Positions 26,317 through 39,000 of a DNA stretch of 64,000 nt are shown here, piece after piece (the first letter of the stretch is position 1; each line of letters begins with the position of its first letter). Both the position numbers and the translations under genes were made by a program. The notes beneath the pieces were generated by a model. That model saw only the letters and a list, made by a program, of their open reading frames with translations. It was not told where the DNA came from and did no database searches. The stretch comes from Microcebus murinus (taxonomy: Eukaryota; Chordata; Mammalia; Primates; Cheirogaleidae): positions 11,623,501-11,687,500 of the forward strand of contig NC_134108.1 in assembly GCF_040939455.1 (NCBI RefSeq). Direction: 5' to 3'.

Positions 26317-27834
26317 TACATGTGCTTCCAACTAACCATTTCTCTAGATTCTCTAAAATCCCTTTTATTTATTAAACCTGATCAGAAAACAGGTCATTTC
26401 ATCCAATTCTTCACTGAATGCCTTTATATCAAGTCCTCAACTTTCGAAGAAGGTTGTTAAAAATTTCCCCTCAAATACTGCCTTTTATTGATTTGTTGAA
26501 GAAATAATTATTTGTACCCAAAAAAGTCTCTTATTTAAGAATTCATAAAGTACATTCTCCTTGAATTCAGAAACAGAAGAGCGATTCAGCTAGTTCCTGT
26601 TTGGTTGCTTTTTATTGAAGATAGATAATTTAACATGTCTCCCGCTTTTGGTCTTGGCTTCTAGGGGTCTGCTGATGTGTTTATTTTACTAGTTTGAACA
26701 CATATCTCAAAGGCCTATTCACATCTTTTTCTCTGCTATATATATAACTAGTTTTGTTGCATACAAAAATAACATGTTTTCTAATGTGCTTAAATTTTGT
26801 TAACTAAGCTGCTTCAAAGTTCCTTTTGAATTGGATGGGGTACAAATTTATTCAACTAAAATGAACCTAGTACATGATTTTATAAACCGTTTGTCACCAT
26901 TCAGTTTCCCTCCAAGTCAGTTCATCCAAATTTACGTGTTCTGCATAGTCCACTACTGCTCAATCTTAAGCACCAACCTCAACACTCTAGGACCTCCACA
27001 AAGACCATTTGTTGAGAATTCTATGAATGTCACTATACCAAATCAGTATCTTAGAAAAATACAGTGATTAAATGCTGCCAGTCCATTAGAAGCTTTTAAT
27101 AAACTTCTATAAATAATTTAATGTACATGAAAAAACTATATTTAATCTATCTTTGTATCTATAAGATATGACACAATGCTTAGCACACAGCAAGCATTCA
27201 AGAATAAACCTTCCTTATCCAACTGATAACTTATTAATACTGTTATAAACATTGCTATTGGAACTACCAAGCTTCATTCCAACCCTCATTCTTATGAGAT
27301 ATGTTAACCTGCCTCCAAGAATTGGGAATGTAATTCTCTCCATATCTCAAAATCTGATCCAGGAAAGAAAACACATCATGGTTTTACACTGAAAAATGCT
27401 TAAGAATGAAAGTTGATTCTGAGACCTTTCTTTTTCCTTTGCCTAATAATTCAGAGCTCTATGCTTGGGTCAGAAGACCTTGGCTGCATGCTCTCTAGGC
27501 TTGGGCTTTCCAGCTACCCAGTTTTCTCTATACAGTTTAATTTTACCAGTCTACTTTTCAGGATCTGGCTTGCCGCTGCCATGTATTTCAAAGTCTTAAG
27601 TGACTGCTGATCCCAGTTAGTTTGTTCCATTAAATTCTTCCTTTTCTAGGGTTTACTGGTGCCTGCTGTGCTATTATTCAGACTCTTCTCCTCACAAGCC
27701 ATGTTCTAGTATTACCTAATGTCAGGTGGCAAAACCTTACACAAACTTTCTATATACATTTGACCTCCAGTGACTGAAATAAAGACTTAGTTCAGACCCA
27801 CCCCTTCTTTGGCTACTTGTAATTTTAGTGAAAT

Positions 27835-28925
27835 TATATCTATTAAGATAATCATACAGTCTTTGTTTTTGCTTCTGTTTATGTGGTGAGTCTACGGCCC
27901 GTGGGCCACATGCGGGCAGCCTAGCACATTTATCCAGCCCTCTGGGTGTTTTTGCCAGGGCTGCCTGTCCTGCTTAGCAGCCGACTCTCATGGGCCCACA
28001 GGGTGCACTCTCCAACGGTCTGAGGGACAGTGAACTGGTCCCGTTTAAAGTTTGAGGACCCCTGTGTTAAACCATCCTTGCACCCCTGAGATGTAACCCA
28101 CTTGATCATGGTGAATTATTTTTTTGTTGTGCTGTTGAATTTGGTTTGCTAATATTTTGCTGAGGATTTTTGCATCTATATTCATAAGAGATATTGGTCT
28201 GTAGGGGATTTTTTTGCTGCATCCTTTCCTGGCTTTGGTATCAAGGTGATAATGGCTTCATACAGAAAGTTGAGGAGGATTTCCTTCTCCTCGATGTTAT
28301 GGAATAATTACTGTAGGATAGGTACCAGTTCTCTGCAGGGCTGGTAAATATCGGCTGTGAATCTGTCTGCTCTGGCGCGCTTCTTTTGGGTGGGGGGAAG
28401 ATTTTTTTATTACTGTTTCAATCTCACTCCACATTATTGGTCTGTTCAGGATTTCTATTTCTTCTTGATTCAGACTTGAGAGGTTGTGTGTTTCTAGTTT
28501 ATTGATTTCCTGTATGTTTCCTAGTTTATGTGTGTAGAGATTTCCGTAGTATTCACAAATGCTATTTTATATTTCTGTGGTATCAGTTGTAATATCTCCA
28601 TTCTCTTTCTCTTACCTGAGTCCTTTCTCTTCTCTTTCTGGTTAATCTAGCTAAAGGTCTATCGATTTTATTTAACTGTTCAAAGAACCAACTTTTTCTT
28701 TTGTTGATCCTTTTTGTATTTTGTGGTTTCCATGTCATTTAGTTGTGCTCTGAGCTTTGTTACTTCTTCTGTTGGCTTTGGTTTGCTCTTCTTTTTCTAG
28801 TTCCTTGAGATGTGACATTAGGTTGTTAATTTGCGATCTTCCTGTCTTTTTGATGCAGGCTTTTAAGGCTATGAACTTTCCCCTTAGAACTGTATCACAT
28901 AGATTTTGATAGCTTGTGTCCTCTG
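27835..28925 (-). mobile_element. L1 ORF2 fragment, minus strand
   Basis: Antisense reverse-transcriptase region motifs include TGTTAAACCATCCTTGCACC, CACTTGATCATGGTGAATT, GGCTTTGGTATCAAGGTGAT and AGGTTGTTAATTTGCGATCT. Neither L1 end is present. A hAT-like fragment interrupts it at 27889-28064. Confidence 0.88.
27889..28064. mobile_element. hAT-like MITE fragment nested in L1
   Basis: The right end reads GTTTAAAGTTTGAGGACCCCTG, the inverse of a hAT-type CAGGGGTCCTCAAACTTT terminus. The interior has TCTACGGCCCGTGGGCCACA and CAACGGTCTGAGGGACAGTG. The left terminal repeat looks truncated and no 8-bp duplication is clear. It is GC-richer than the surrounding L1. Confidence 0.7.
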
Positions 28926-29163
28926 TAATTTTTTTTCATACTTCTCACCGCACAAAATTTTTAATTTCTATACTATCACTTGTAGGCACCACAGCAAATG
29001 CATATTTTTAATCTGAAAACTTATTGAAATTAAATCAATTTCTAATGAATCAAGGTTTGAGTACTCTTTTACCCAAACTGAGATATGTTAACTGGTGCTG
29101 GATACTCTACCACAAAACTTACCTCTAATAAAGATCTTAAAAGCTACTTGTGATCAATTAGGC

Positions 29164-29351
29164 CAGGGATCAGCAAACTTTTTCTGTAAAGGGCCAGACA
29201 GTAAATATTTTAGGCTTTGAAAGCCATACTATTTCTATCCCAACTACTCAGTGTTGTCCCTTGTGGCAGGAAAGCAGCCATAGACAATTCAGATATGAAT
29301 GGACACAGTGTGTTCCAACAGAACTTATTTACAAAACCAGGCCAACCCCTG
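29164..29351. mobile_element. hAT-Charlie MITE
   Basis: The ends are CAGGGATCAGCAAACTTTTT and GGCCAACCCCTG. The interior GTAAAGGGCCAGACAGTAAATATTTTAGGC and AAAGCAGCCATAGACAATTC is a familiar Charlie-type MITE. Flanking octamers AATTAGGC and AATTTGGG match at six of eight positions, as expected for an aged 8-bp duplication. Confidence 0.85.
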
Positions 29352-29889
29352 AATTTGGGTAACATCTTCAACCCCACAAACATGGGGGGTTTTGTTTTTG
29401 TTTTTGATAAACACTACAATCTCACATCCCTGGAGAGTATATTCAAGCTCTCCCCTCTCCTCTTATTAAGATTTTTAAAGTAAATTTCTTTGTGCACCAC
29501 ATAATATAAGTCTGGGTTAACTTCTACTGATGTAGCAATATCCTTGAGCAATCAGAATTTTTAAAGAGCAAAGGCCAAAATGAGACATTACAGACATTCT
29601 GAAAAGACCCTTCCAGATTAGGCTTTTAATAAAGGCACAACAGTTTTATACTAAGAAACATGCTGGTATGAAAACTTCAAAGTGTTTCAAAGGCATCTTT
29701 AAAAAAAAAAAAGGACTGTAATTGCAAATACCAAAGCATATACAATCAGAAATGTTAAAACACCTAATAACTAGTTACCAAACATATGAAATAATCTTTT
29801 CTTTTAAAAAAAATTTTTCATAACTTTTTTTGGGTAGAAAATATTTTAAAATAAAAAAATTGGAAAATACAAAAAAACACATAGTCTCA

Positions 29890-30085
29890 CAATGCATCAC
29901 TCATTCAAAATATACTTGGATAGTGCTAGGCACCAAGGAGAAAGTATAACAAAGTAGACAAATCTTTCATGGAACTTCCAGTTGTTTACTTTCGAAGAAG
30001 ACAATATTCTAGTAAACTAAAGAAACAGTTTGTATAGTTAGATACACAATAAAGATAATAACGTGGTGAAGAATAGGCAACATTG
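29890..30085 (-). repeat. L2 3' end remnant, minus strand
   Basis: CACTCATTCAAAATATACTT, TAGTGCTAGGCACCAAGGAG and CATGGAACTTCCAGTTG follow the inverted order of the L2 3' terminus. Confidence 0.6.
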
Positions 30086-30802
30086 TATATCTTTCTCAGA
30101 ATCTCAAATCCAGAGCCCCCCTTTTTAAGGTACAAGATATTATATGGGGAAATTATGTCCATTTTCCTAGAATAAAACTGAAGTATGCAAACACCTGTCT
30201 AGTAAGACTAAACTAATTTACCAAGCTTTCTGGGGTGGGGGTGGAATTTTTTACTTAAAAAAAAAAAAAAAGAAAGAAAATGGAGCCCAGATTTTTAAAA
30301 GTGCTAACAAGATGATTATGACATACAAATGCTTATATGCTTTAAAACTAATTATCATTCCCTATGGGCTACAAGAATTTTCACATAAATAATTAACCTG
30401 TCATATTATTAAGCAGAATATCCCATTTTTCAAGCATGGCAATTGTCCATGGTTAACAATACAGTTTTGAATACTGTTTAAAAAAAGGAGGAATCCTATT
30501 TTAGAATCTAAATTAGTTCAGATCTGCTTTGGAATGAAGAGAAACTATAATCAACTCCCTCAAAAAAGTTACATAAAAAACTGAATTTAGCCCACAAAAA
30601 ATTGTTTGCATACGTCCTTTAATTCAACACACAAATTTCCATATCCTTTCCAAACTCCTGGAATAAAAGGGATTAAAAAATACTCCAAAAAGTACATAGG
30701 CTTTACGGTGCCTGCCAAGATGGAGCAAGTCAACTCATGGGTCTCTCTCACTGATGACAACTAAAAACCTCACAAAAATCAACTACCTGAAAACTCAAAA
30801 TT

Positions 30803-32046
30803 ATTAGGTTACTAAGTATGGAATGTCTGACTTCCTTAAGTACTAAGTTTTACAGTTGATCTCTCTGACACTTTGACACTTTTTTTATGATGAAGGTACA
30901 TTTTCATTCTTTCAAATGCACATTTTGGCTTGTGTTTATCTTTCAATTTTTTTTAAGAGCAATTTTTGTGAAATCAAAGATAGTCAAAAATTCATGTTAT
31001 TTTTGAATGAGTCCCATCATGAAACAATTTAATGCAGCACAGATAGCTCAAAATAAAATATCAATGTAGAGTTTGGGAAGGATGTGGCTAATGAACACAC
31101 AGTGTGTTGATGGTTTGGAAGTTCCATTCTGGTGATTCTAATCTTGAAAATGAGCCATGTAGGTGACCTGAGATCAAGGTGGATAATGAGCTGGAAGCTA
31201 TAGTGGAAGCAAATCTATCTCAACCTACATGTGAATTAGCAGCAAAGTTTGACATTACTATTCAAATTAGACAATTTGAAATAAATTGGCAAGGTAAGGA
31301 AGAAGGATAGATGGGTACTGCATGAATTAAATGAGCATCAGAAGAGAAATCGTCTTGAAGCTTGCCTTTCTTTGCTGTCACGACATAAAGGTGAATCACT
31401 TCTACATCACAGATGGTACATGTGATGAAAAATGGATTCTTTTTGACAATCGCAAGTGTTCAGCACAATAGCTGGATAAAGATTAAGTGCCAAAACACAG
31501 TCCAAAACAGAATATTCATCAAAAGAAGCTAATAGTGTCTGTTTGGTGGTCCAGCACTGGTATTATCCACTACAGCTTCATGAAACCTGGTCAATCCACT
31601 GCAGCAGATATCTACTGCAATCAACTGGATGAAGTAATGAGGATGGTTCCAATTAAGCTGCCAAGATTGGTCACCAGAGATAAGCCAATCTTCATGTCAC
31701 AAAAAACAACACTGCTCAAACTATAGAAGCTGGACTTGGAAACTCTCTGTCATCCACCGTATTCACCGGACCTTACACCAACTGACTACCACTTTTTCTA
31801 GGCTTTGGACCACTTGCAAGGAAAAATATTCAATTCTCAACGAGCTGTGGAAAACACCTTTCGCAATTTCACCGTCACTCGCTCTCCAGGCTTCTTCGTT
31901 TCTGGCATAAACTAGCTACCATTAAGATGGCAAAACTGTGTCAACAGTTTAGGCACACACTTTAATTATACTGCTTCTTCTTTGTGATATTAAAAAATAC
32001 TAAACATTTGACTTGAAATCCTACATTTCATATTTAATGACCTAAT
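30803..32046 (+). mobile_element. Mariner transposon, near full length, inactive
   Basis: The inverted ends match: left ATTAGGTTACTAAGTATGGA and reverse complement of the right ATTAGGTCATTAAATATGAA. They bound about 1,244 bp, the usual mariner size. The plus-strand interior holds a broken mariner transposase: HELNEHQKRNRLEACLSLLS-like region near 31330, VSVWWSSTGIIHYSFMKPGQ near 31535, and a PPYSPDLTPTDYHFF-type motif near 31755-31800. Stops and frameshifts are frequent. It resembles the human Hsmar families, more Hsmar2-like than Hsmar1 in my reading. Confidence 0.85.
31320..31965 (+). pseudogene. Mariner transposase pseudogene
   Basis: Remnant of the catalytic half of a mariner transposase, with recognisable KQNIHQKKLIVSVWWS and IYCNQLDEVMRMVPIKLPRL segments and the block before the last catalytic Asp. 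The D,D34D triad cannot be read intact, because a frameshift falls in the segment after KPIFMSQK and a stop follows at about 31725. Confidence 0.8.
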
Positions 32047-34134
32047 GAAACAGCAGGCAAACTGGAGACTGAGAGTCAAACCTCAATAATGACCAGTGAA
32101 AGCTAAGGAGGAAGGCAGCTGTATAGTACCTAAGGTAATCTTACAGTGTTTTGTATGATCTATGATCTCCTGGCTTTGATCCCAGTGCTGGCAGAATCAC
32201 AAAAGGTTGCAGCCAACAGCAGAGGCAAAAACACTAGGAGAAACCCCCTATGTTTAGCCAGAAGTGTAGATAAAAGGACTCCTCCATGCTGTGGAGGAGG
32301 AGGGGAAAAAAGGAGAAGAGTTTCCCTTTTCTCCCCTATTCTGCCAATGGTTCAAAGGCAGACTCTGTTGCCATACTGGCATCTAAAACACCAAAAGAAG
32401 ATTGATCTCTGGCCAGAGGAACAAGAAAAAGGAGTCCTATTATCCAAAGAATGGGGTAGGCGTTCTATCTCTTTCTCTTACCACTTTACTCTGAAGGCTA
32501 AGCCTAGAAGATAACCTGGACTTTTTAGCCAGGGAAAAGGGAGTCCTGAGATCTGGAGAATGTACGGGAATCCAAGAGAGAGCTGGAGAAGAGGATCCCC
32601 TAATTTTGTGTTTGAACTAAGTCCTAGGCTCATTCTACAATTGTGCCTACATGAAACAGATCCAAAGAACCACAGCAACGGCACTGAACTAAAAGCCAAG
32701 TAAATCACTGCCCAATTTCTAGACTAACTCTCAAGTAGAACATGTGTTGGGTACAACAGAACATATCCTTTGAAAATTGAACTACACTGGACACATGACA
32801 AAAAAGCAAGACAGAATTTGCATCCTGAACTTAACCAAGTTGACTGCCTGATAAACAAAAACCCATCTTCTTCAGAGGATTTCAATGAAGTCTTACAACA
32901 TAATATTGAAAATTGTCTAGTATACAAGTGAAATTTGCTTGATATAGCAACACACACACAAATATCTGTCCATGTGCTCAAGTGAAAAGAAAATCAACAA
33001 ATGCCAATCCCAAAATGACACAGACTTTGCAATTATAAAAGACTTTAAACGAAGTTATAATCATCCTCAAAAAAGTAATTGAACACTCTAAAACTAAATG
33101 CAAAGACAGAAGTTTTCAGCAGAGAAGAGAAACTATAAAAAGAAACCAAATGGAAATTTTAGAACTGAAAAATACAGTATCTAGAAGAAAAAGGTAGTAT
33201 GGAGCCAAATATAAGAGACAGAAAAATTTTACTAGTGACTTTACCTACTTTAAGAAGTGAAAGGCTATAATTGTATTTTCACATCAACATTATCTAAGAG
33301 AGTAAAAACAAAAAATATATATACAACCTACATGTCCAGTAAGAAAAATTTAGTAAGGTACAGTAAGATACAGTAAGTTAACCCAATATATTAATGTAGA
33401 AATATGGAAATGTCTATTATGTTCAATGATAAATATAAAATAACTGTAATAATTATAACTTCATAAATATAAGAATTAAATACAAAAATAAGAAAAAATG
33501 TTCAGAAAAAAATCTGTTATAGCAACTGAATATATTAGGCACACAAAATTTCTTAAAATTAAAAGGAAAAAAGTCCTACCACACATTTCTTTTTTCTATT
33601 GCATGCCATTCTTTCCATAATCTAGCAAATCCACTAGATGAAAACTTTGTTAAGGTAATTCTCACCCAGTTAAAATAAAACAGAACAAAACAGAAAATAA
33701 TGAAGTATGCTGACCAATCTTGGGTGACACTTTTCTTCCTGTTATATTTATGTATGTGACTATTAAATCACAACACAAACTGCATTTTTTATTGTGGGCT
33801 GTGGTCAAAAATATAAATGTATTTTATGAAAGATATTGCTCTAGCCCACAGCTATAAATAGAAGGTAGTATTAAAATTAATTATAAAGAAAGGAAGACAT
33901 TATTAAATTCTCTCTAGATAATACTGCTTGCCAAAGGCTGAGTCTAAAGTGCAATCTCTGTTTTGTTTTTAAAAAGATTAGTAAATATCTAGAGATACAA
34001 AAGACTTTGTGATACCAAGCTGAGATTATTTTTCCTTGTTGTAATCAGAAAAATGAAAAACGAAATAGCTTTCATAACTAAAATCATATCCCACCATTAG
34101 TAGTGTATGTACGTGTGTGCATATGCAGGCAGAT

Positions 34135-34195
34135 ATACAGATCTATATATCCATCTATCCACCTATCCATCCCCTCTCTCCATTCATCCATCCAC
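34135..34195. repeat. Degenerate (ATCC/ATCT)n microsatellite
   Basis: ATCTATATATCCATCTATCC and CATTCATCCATCCAC form an interrupted tetranucleotide tract. Confidence 0.8.
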
Positions 34196-35042
34196 TTTGG
34201 AAAACTGACCTTGTAAACTGAAAATCCTCAATAAATTATAGCTAATAAAAGTATTTTTTTCATATCCTTGACAATGAATACCTAATACGTAACTCCAAAA
34301 CAGTTATGTATTAGGTGTTGAAATATATAACGATTTGACTTTGATAAAGTAGCTTACTGGGTTCCAAAGGTAATCAGGAAACTTAATACAAGCTAGCAAA
34401 AGAAATTTATCCAGCTTCCTCATACCTAAATTCACCTTAACACAGCAGATTAACTTTACTCGAAAAATTGGAATGTCAAAGCCATGGTTGATGATAATAA
34501 ATTTCTCTTCCTTAAACTTTACGTATTTTAGTAAGTTCTACAATTCTGTACTATAGTCCTACGCCAACATTCATGGGTATAAAGAACATATTTCAATGCA
34601 GCAAAATGTTTTACTCTGAAATAATTCCCAATATCCTTTGTGATATTGTATAATAAAATAACCATCCTTGTATAAAATGTTCAGATTTACCTTAAGAGTT
34701 AATCACAATACTCTAACTCAGATTAATAAAGTTTTATTATCAAGGTAAAATCAACTAAAAAATTAACTGCAAAAGCCAAAACCAAATTCAATGGTGACTT
34801 AGACCAAATCAAGCCAACATTCATTGCTAGCTACTGAAAGCAGGGACAATATTAAGCCCTTTAGGAAACAAAATATGACATGAAGATCCTTACCTCAATT
34901 ACCTAACAATCTACTGAAGTGGAAGGAAAGAGTCATATGCATACCATCATTATAATATAGGTTCTCAGCATTCTGAGATTTACCATTGCCAGTTCTGACA
35001 ATTTACTAATGATGCCAAAGGTCTATCAAATGTAATCACAGG

Positions 35043-35376
35043 GGCCGGGCGCTGTGGCTCACGCCTGTAATCCTAGCTCTTGGGAGGCCGAGGCGGGCGG
35101 ATTGCTCAAGGTCAGGAGTTCAAAACCAGCCTGAGCAAGAGCGAGACCCCGTCTCTACTATAAATAGAAATTAATTGGCCAACTGATATATATATAAAAA
35201 ATTAGCCAGGCATGGTGGCGCATGCCTGTAGTCCCAGCTACTCGGGAGGCTGAGGCAGAAGGATCACTCAAGCCCAGGAGTCTGAGGTTGCTGTGAGCTA
35301 GGCTGACGCCACGGCACTCACTCTAGCCTGGACAACAAAGCGAGACTCTGTCTCAAAAAAAAAAAAAAAAAAAAAA
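35043..35376 (+). mobile_element. Strepsirrhine Alu (variant group with 42443-42776)
   Basis: Full length with poly(A), bounded by a 15-bp duplication AAATGTAATCACAGG (35028-35042, about 35377-35391). It differs from other Alus here by GGGCGCTGTGGC, AGCTCTTGGGAGG (two bases deleted), GCTCAAGGTC, GATCACTCAAGCC and AGCCTGGACAAC. The copy at 42443 shares all of these. Confidence 0.96.
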
Positions 35377-36248
35377 AAATGTAATCACAGGTAATTCTAT
35401 AGATCACTAATATGAAGTATGTAAATTAAACTTAACTATTAGTGACTAAGCATCATTATTCTCTTCTCACTCTCACATGCATTTAACAGATGATTAATAC
35501 TGTATACTAAAGTGGCATTTAAACTTTTGAGGATCCAGAAGGATCTCAAAATTTTTCTCATGAAAACAAGAGCACATGACACAATTTAATGCCAACATAA
35601 AAATAATGGGGGAGTATTCAGCCTATAAATGAAATATACATACAGTTGGAAACAAGAGAAAGTTTAATAAAGAAAATGAACATGAAATGGGCTGATTAGG
35701 AAAAGAGAACACTCCTGTCAAAACTATAATTCTGCTTCCACCCTATTTACATTTATAACACACTTATCAATAAATGTGTTCACAGTGATTTACCAAAAAA
35801 AAAAAAAGGAGATGTGGCTATTTCCTAATGGGAATGCATTAGAATCTCAATAGAACTCTGTGCTTTCCTACTAGGAAATCACTGAGTTCCTAAGCCAACA
35901 CAAAAATGGGACTATGCAGTGTATAGCTCTACATATAGTAAATCTTCCCCTTTCATAGCATCATGTATATGCAATGTATATAATAAGCATAATTTAATAT
36001 TTATTTATAAATAGTCTTATAAAATAATGGACTTATAAAAAGCCTTAAAGCCATATAGGTCAGCAATCTGTACAGCTGAAGGCAAAGGTAATCTGAAAGG
36101 TTTTTAGAAGTACAAAGTGCTTCTAGCAAAATTGTTACCAAAATTAATACTACTAAAATTAATCTAATAATCTTAAATATCTAGTTCTACTGTATGGACT
36201 GGAGAGAAAGAGAATTCTAAATTAAGAGCCAATTAAAAACTGACTATA

Positions 36249-36294
36249 TCATGCCTTTGTCCATGCCTTAAAAAAAAATAAATAAATAAAAAAA
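36249..36294 (+). mobile_element. Micro-retroposon: about 22-bp body plus A-rich tail
   Basis: TCATGCCTTTGTCCATGCCT followed by an A-rich tail with AAAT units, enclosed by a perfect 15-bp duplication TAAAAACTGACTATA (36234-36248 and 36295-36309). The pre-insertion site contains TTAAAA at the nick position, the usual L1 endonuclease target. Confidence 0.75.
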
Positions 36295-36849
36295 TAAAAA
36301 CTGACTATAACAAACCAAGGGAGAAGTGGTGAGGATGTAGGCTTAAGTATTAATACTGAGAATAAAAAGAAAGGACATAAAATGATTTTTAAAAAATAAT
36401 TCATTGGATTTCATGACTGACAAGATATGGATGAAAGAGAGGCATCTAAGATAATTCTAAGTTTTCAAGTCTGAGTATTTGGGAACATAATTATACTACT
36501 GACATAAACAGGAAGTCTAAAAAAGCAAGAAGTTTATGGAAGAAAAGTAAGTTGAGACCTGGGGTGACAGCTATATAATTTTAAGTGCATATGTACACAA
36601 AATACTTAGGAGATAGGGGACAGAATCCCAGAAGAGAATATAAAAAATACAAGTCATTCCTGAAGAGATAACAGTTGAAGATATAAGGAATACTTAAAAC
36701 CGTATCAGAGAGAGAATAAGTAAAATAAGAGCCTTAAGGTAAAAAATCATTTCAGAAAAGAGAACCAATAGCAAGATTTAAAGGAGACAGTTGCATGAGA
36801 AAGGAGTAAGAAAACAGTAAATATTACTTTTTATTTGTCAATTACTAAG

Positions 36850-37025
36850 GCCCTTTGTCAAGGGCCTTACTAAGCATTATCACAACTGTTGTGTCTCTTT
36901 TACCTTCAGAATGGCCTGGTAAGATTGATATTTATTATTCTCATTTTATAAATGTATCAACTTAGGGTGACTTAACTAAATTTGAACTGGTAATAAGCTA
37001 TCGAACCATAAACCCAGTTCTTCTG
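36850..37025 (-). repeat. MIR remnant, minus strand
   Basis: Inverted MIR order: TATTATTCTCATTTTATAAATG, GGTGACTTAACTAAATTTG and AACCATAAACCCAGTTCTTC. Confidence 0.65.
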
Positions 37026-37516
37026 GCTACCCAAATACCCAGATGTGATCTAGTTTGCAAAAACAAAGAAGTTCACTACTTAGCAACCAACTGAACATAT
37101 ACCATTGAGTCAAGAAGATGATGGTGGATAACTGTGGAGACATACCATTTAATAGCATCAACCTAATAACCAAGACAACTTTAATCAAAAGACAAAAGAT
37201 TATAAAGTTTGTCAGTCTACTGATCAAATATCAGCTAAGTAGATTACATTTAAACATTAATCTTAAGCAATCCTCAACAGTTACAGGGTCTTCAAAATCT
37301 TACCAAGAAAGCTCCCTTTCTCTAAGGGATTTAATTCAAATAAATATCACAATAGACCAACTCCAACTTTCTGGGCAAAAGCTGAAACACATATTGTTTG
37401 GGTTTGGAAAAAATACTAAAATAGTAATAAGTGTTCACTGTGAAAAATTCAAACTATTAAAAGCTCTCATTCACTGCATCTTATCCACCTATCGCTCTCT
37501 TTATAAATAATGATTG

Positions 37517-37812
37517 CTAGCCAGGTGCCATGGCTCATGCCTGCAGTCCCAGGGCTTTGGGAGGCAGAGGCATGAGGATTACTTGAGCCCAGGAGTTCAA
37601 GACCAGCCTGGGCAACTTAGCACCACCCCATATCTACAAAAAACTAAAAAAGAAAAAATTAGCCAGGCATGTGCCTTTGGTCCCATCTGGGGTGGGAAGA
37701 TCACTTCAGTCCAAAAGTTCAAGACTGCAGTGAGCTATTATATTATCATACCACTGCACTCCAGGCCTGGGCAACAGAGCAGACCCTGTTAATTTAAAAA
37801 CAAACAAACAAA
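37517..37812 (+). mobile_element. Old Alu (AluJ type)
   Basis: AGCCAGGTGCCATGGCTCAT to GCAGACCCTGTTAATTTAAA with a decayed AAACAAACAAAC tail. Internal deletions shorten the right arm. Confidence 0.88.
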
Positions 37813-38089
37813 AAAACCCCACAAATTCTTGACCAGTAATATTAACAATAGTAGTCCAAAATACATTATGGTCTGTATGTTGTCACTGTCAGCTGTTCAA
37901 AGATCTGGTTCAATTATCTCCCCAACCTGGAAAATATGCTGAACATAATCTAGCACATCCATTGTAACTCATAACCTCTATGATTTTTATCCATTATTAA
38001 AGTATGTTATAATAGGAAGATACTTTCCAGGGCAACAGAGATATGCACTATGACACTACTGTTCCCAAGTTGCAGCTGTTTTTAAAAAA

Positions 38090-38255
38090 ACTAGTATTCT
38101 TTAGATTTCCAAATACTTTATAAAATTTTTAAAGCTTTTTAAATATTCAAACCAACTCTGAGAGGTAGTCAAGGATGACACCATTATTTCTATTTTTAAA
38201 ATAAGGCTGAGAAAAATTAATTAGAAAATTCATCCATTAGGATTAATATTTAAGG
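38090..38255 (-). repeat. Possible MIR remnant, minus strand
   Basis: AACCAACTCTGAGAGGTAGT, ATTATTTCTATTTTTAAAAT and AAGGCTGAGAAAAATTAATT keep the inverted MIR motif order, strongly decayed. Confidence 0.45.
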
Positions 38256-38864
38256 GATCCTAAAGGTCATCTTGTCTGATCCCATTTATTAATTATAAAT
38301 TCATCATGTCCTTCCTCGCCCCAACTGGTATCTATCACTTCTTACTTTATAGCAATCATATCAATTTTGTAAATTTTCATGCTTTAAAACACCTGTACTG
38401 GGAACTTTCTAAACAACAGTTTGCCTTATTAAAATATGAAAATTAGAAATATGATAAGGATACAGACTTATAGATTAAATGCACTCGTCTCTTAGAAAGA
38501 AAGTATGAAATACATGAGCTTTGTACTCAAAGACTCAGAGGCTTTTTAGTTTTCTGTGGAGGGTGAGTTGCTGGAGAACTGCTGGCTAAGTGGGTGTTAC
38601 TGTGTAATACTTTCTCTGCCAAGGAAAGCATATTTTTCTGCGGCACTCTAGTCTATAAGCAGAAGAGTAGCAGCACAGCAGTTTGTTCCTTATTCCGCCC
38701 GAGAGTTAGCATGAAATGTTAATAATCTACTAAGAATTACCAATTCCCACTCCCCCTCCACCTCCAACAAACATAAACACTACCAAAAGCACACTCAAAA
38801 AATCCACAATGAAAAAATTGAGAACCATACACTAAGACACAGAAAATATAAATTAGTTCTCATC

Positions 38865-39000
38865 TGGCCACTATGTGTCAATAATAAGGTGTGATTCTGA
38901 ACAAATTTCATCATCTCTGAATCTTGATTCCTCCTCTGTAAAATGATTCTACTAAATGATATAAATCTTTAAGGTCTAAAAGTTATGGTTTTTAGAAATC
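38865..39000 (+). repeat. MIR remnant
   Basis: GAACAAATTTCATCATCTCTGA followed by TTCCTCCTCTGTAAAATGAT is the most conserved MIR segment. Confidence 0.65.

Larger units (their letters stand above)
30700..33195 (+). mobile_element. L1M 5' region, split by a mariner
   Basis: The left part (CGGTGCCTGCCAAGATGGAG to 30802) and the right part from 32047 (ACAGCAGGCAAACTGGAGAC) read as one old L1 5' region. The mariner at 30803-32046 interrupts it. Farther right, AATGCCAATCCCAAAATGAC and ATGGAAATTTTAGAACTGAA are typical of the region before ORF1 in old L1s. A 122-codon open frame at 32146-32514 falls inside this repeat and is not a gene. Confidence 0.7.

Noticed and set aside
32146..32514. A 122-codon plus-strand frame
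   Set aside because: It lies in a sequence that reads as an old L1 5' region and matches no ORF1 domain.
37118..37510. A 130-codon plus-strand frame in intron 1
   Set aside because: No recognisable domain, no splice context, and composition typical of AT-rich intron.
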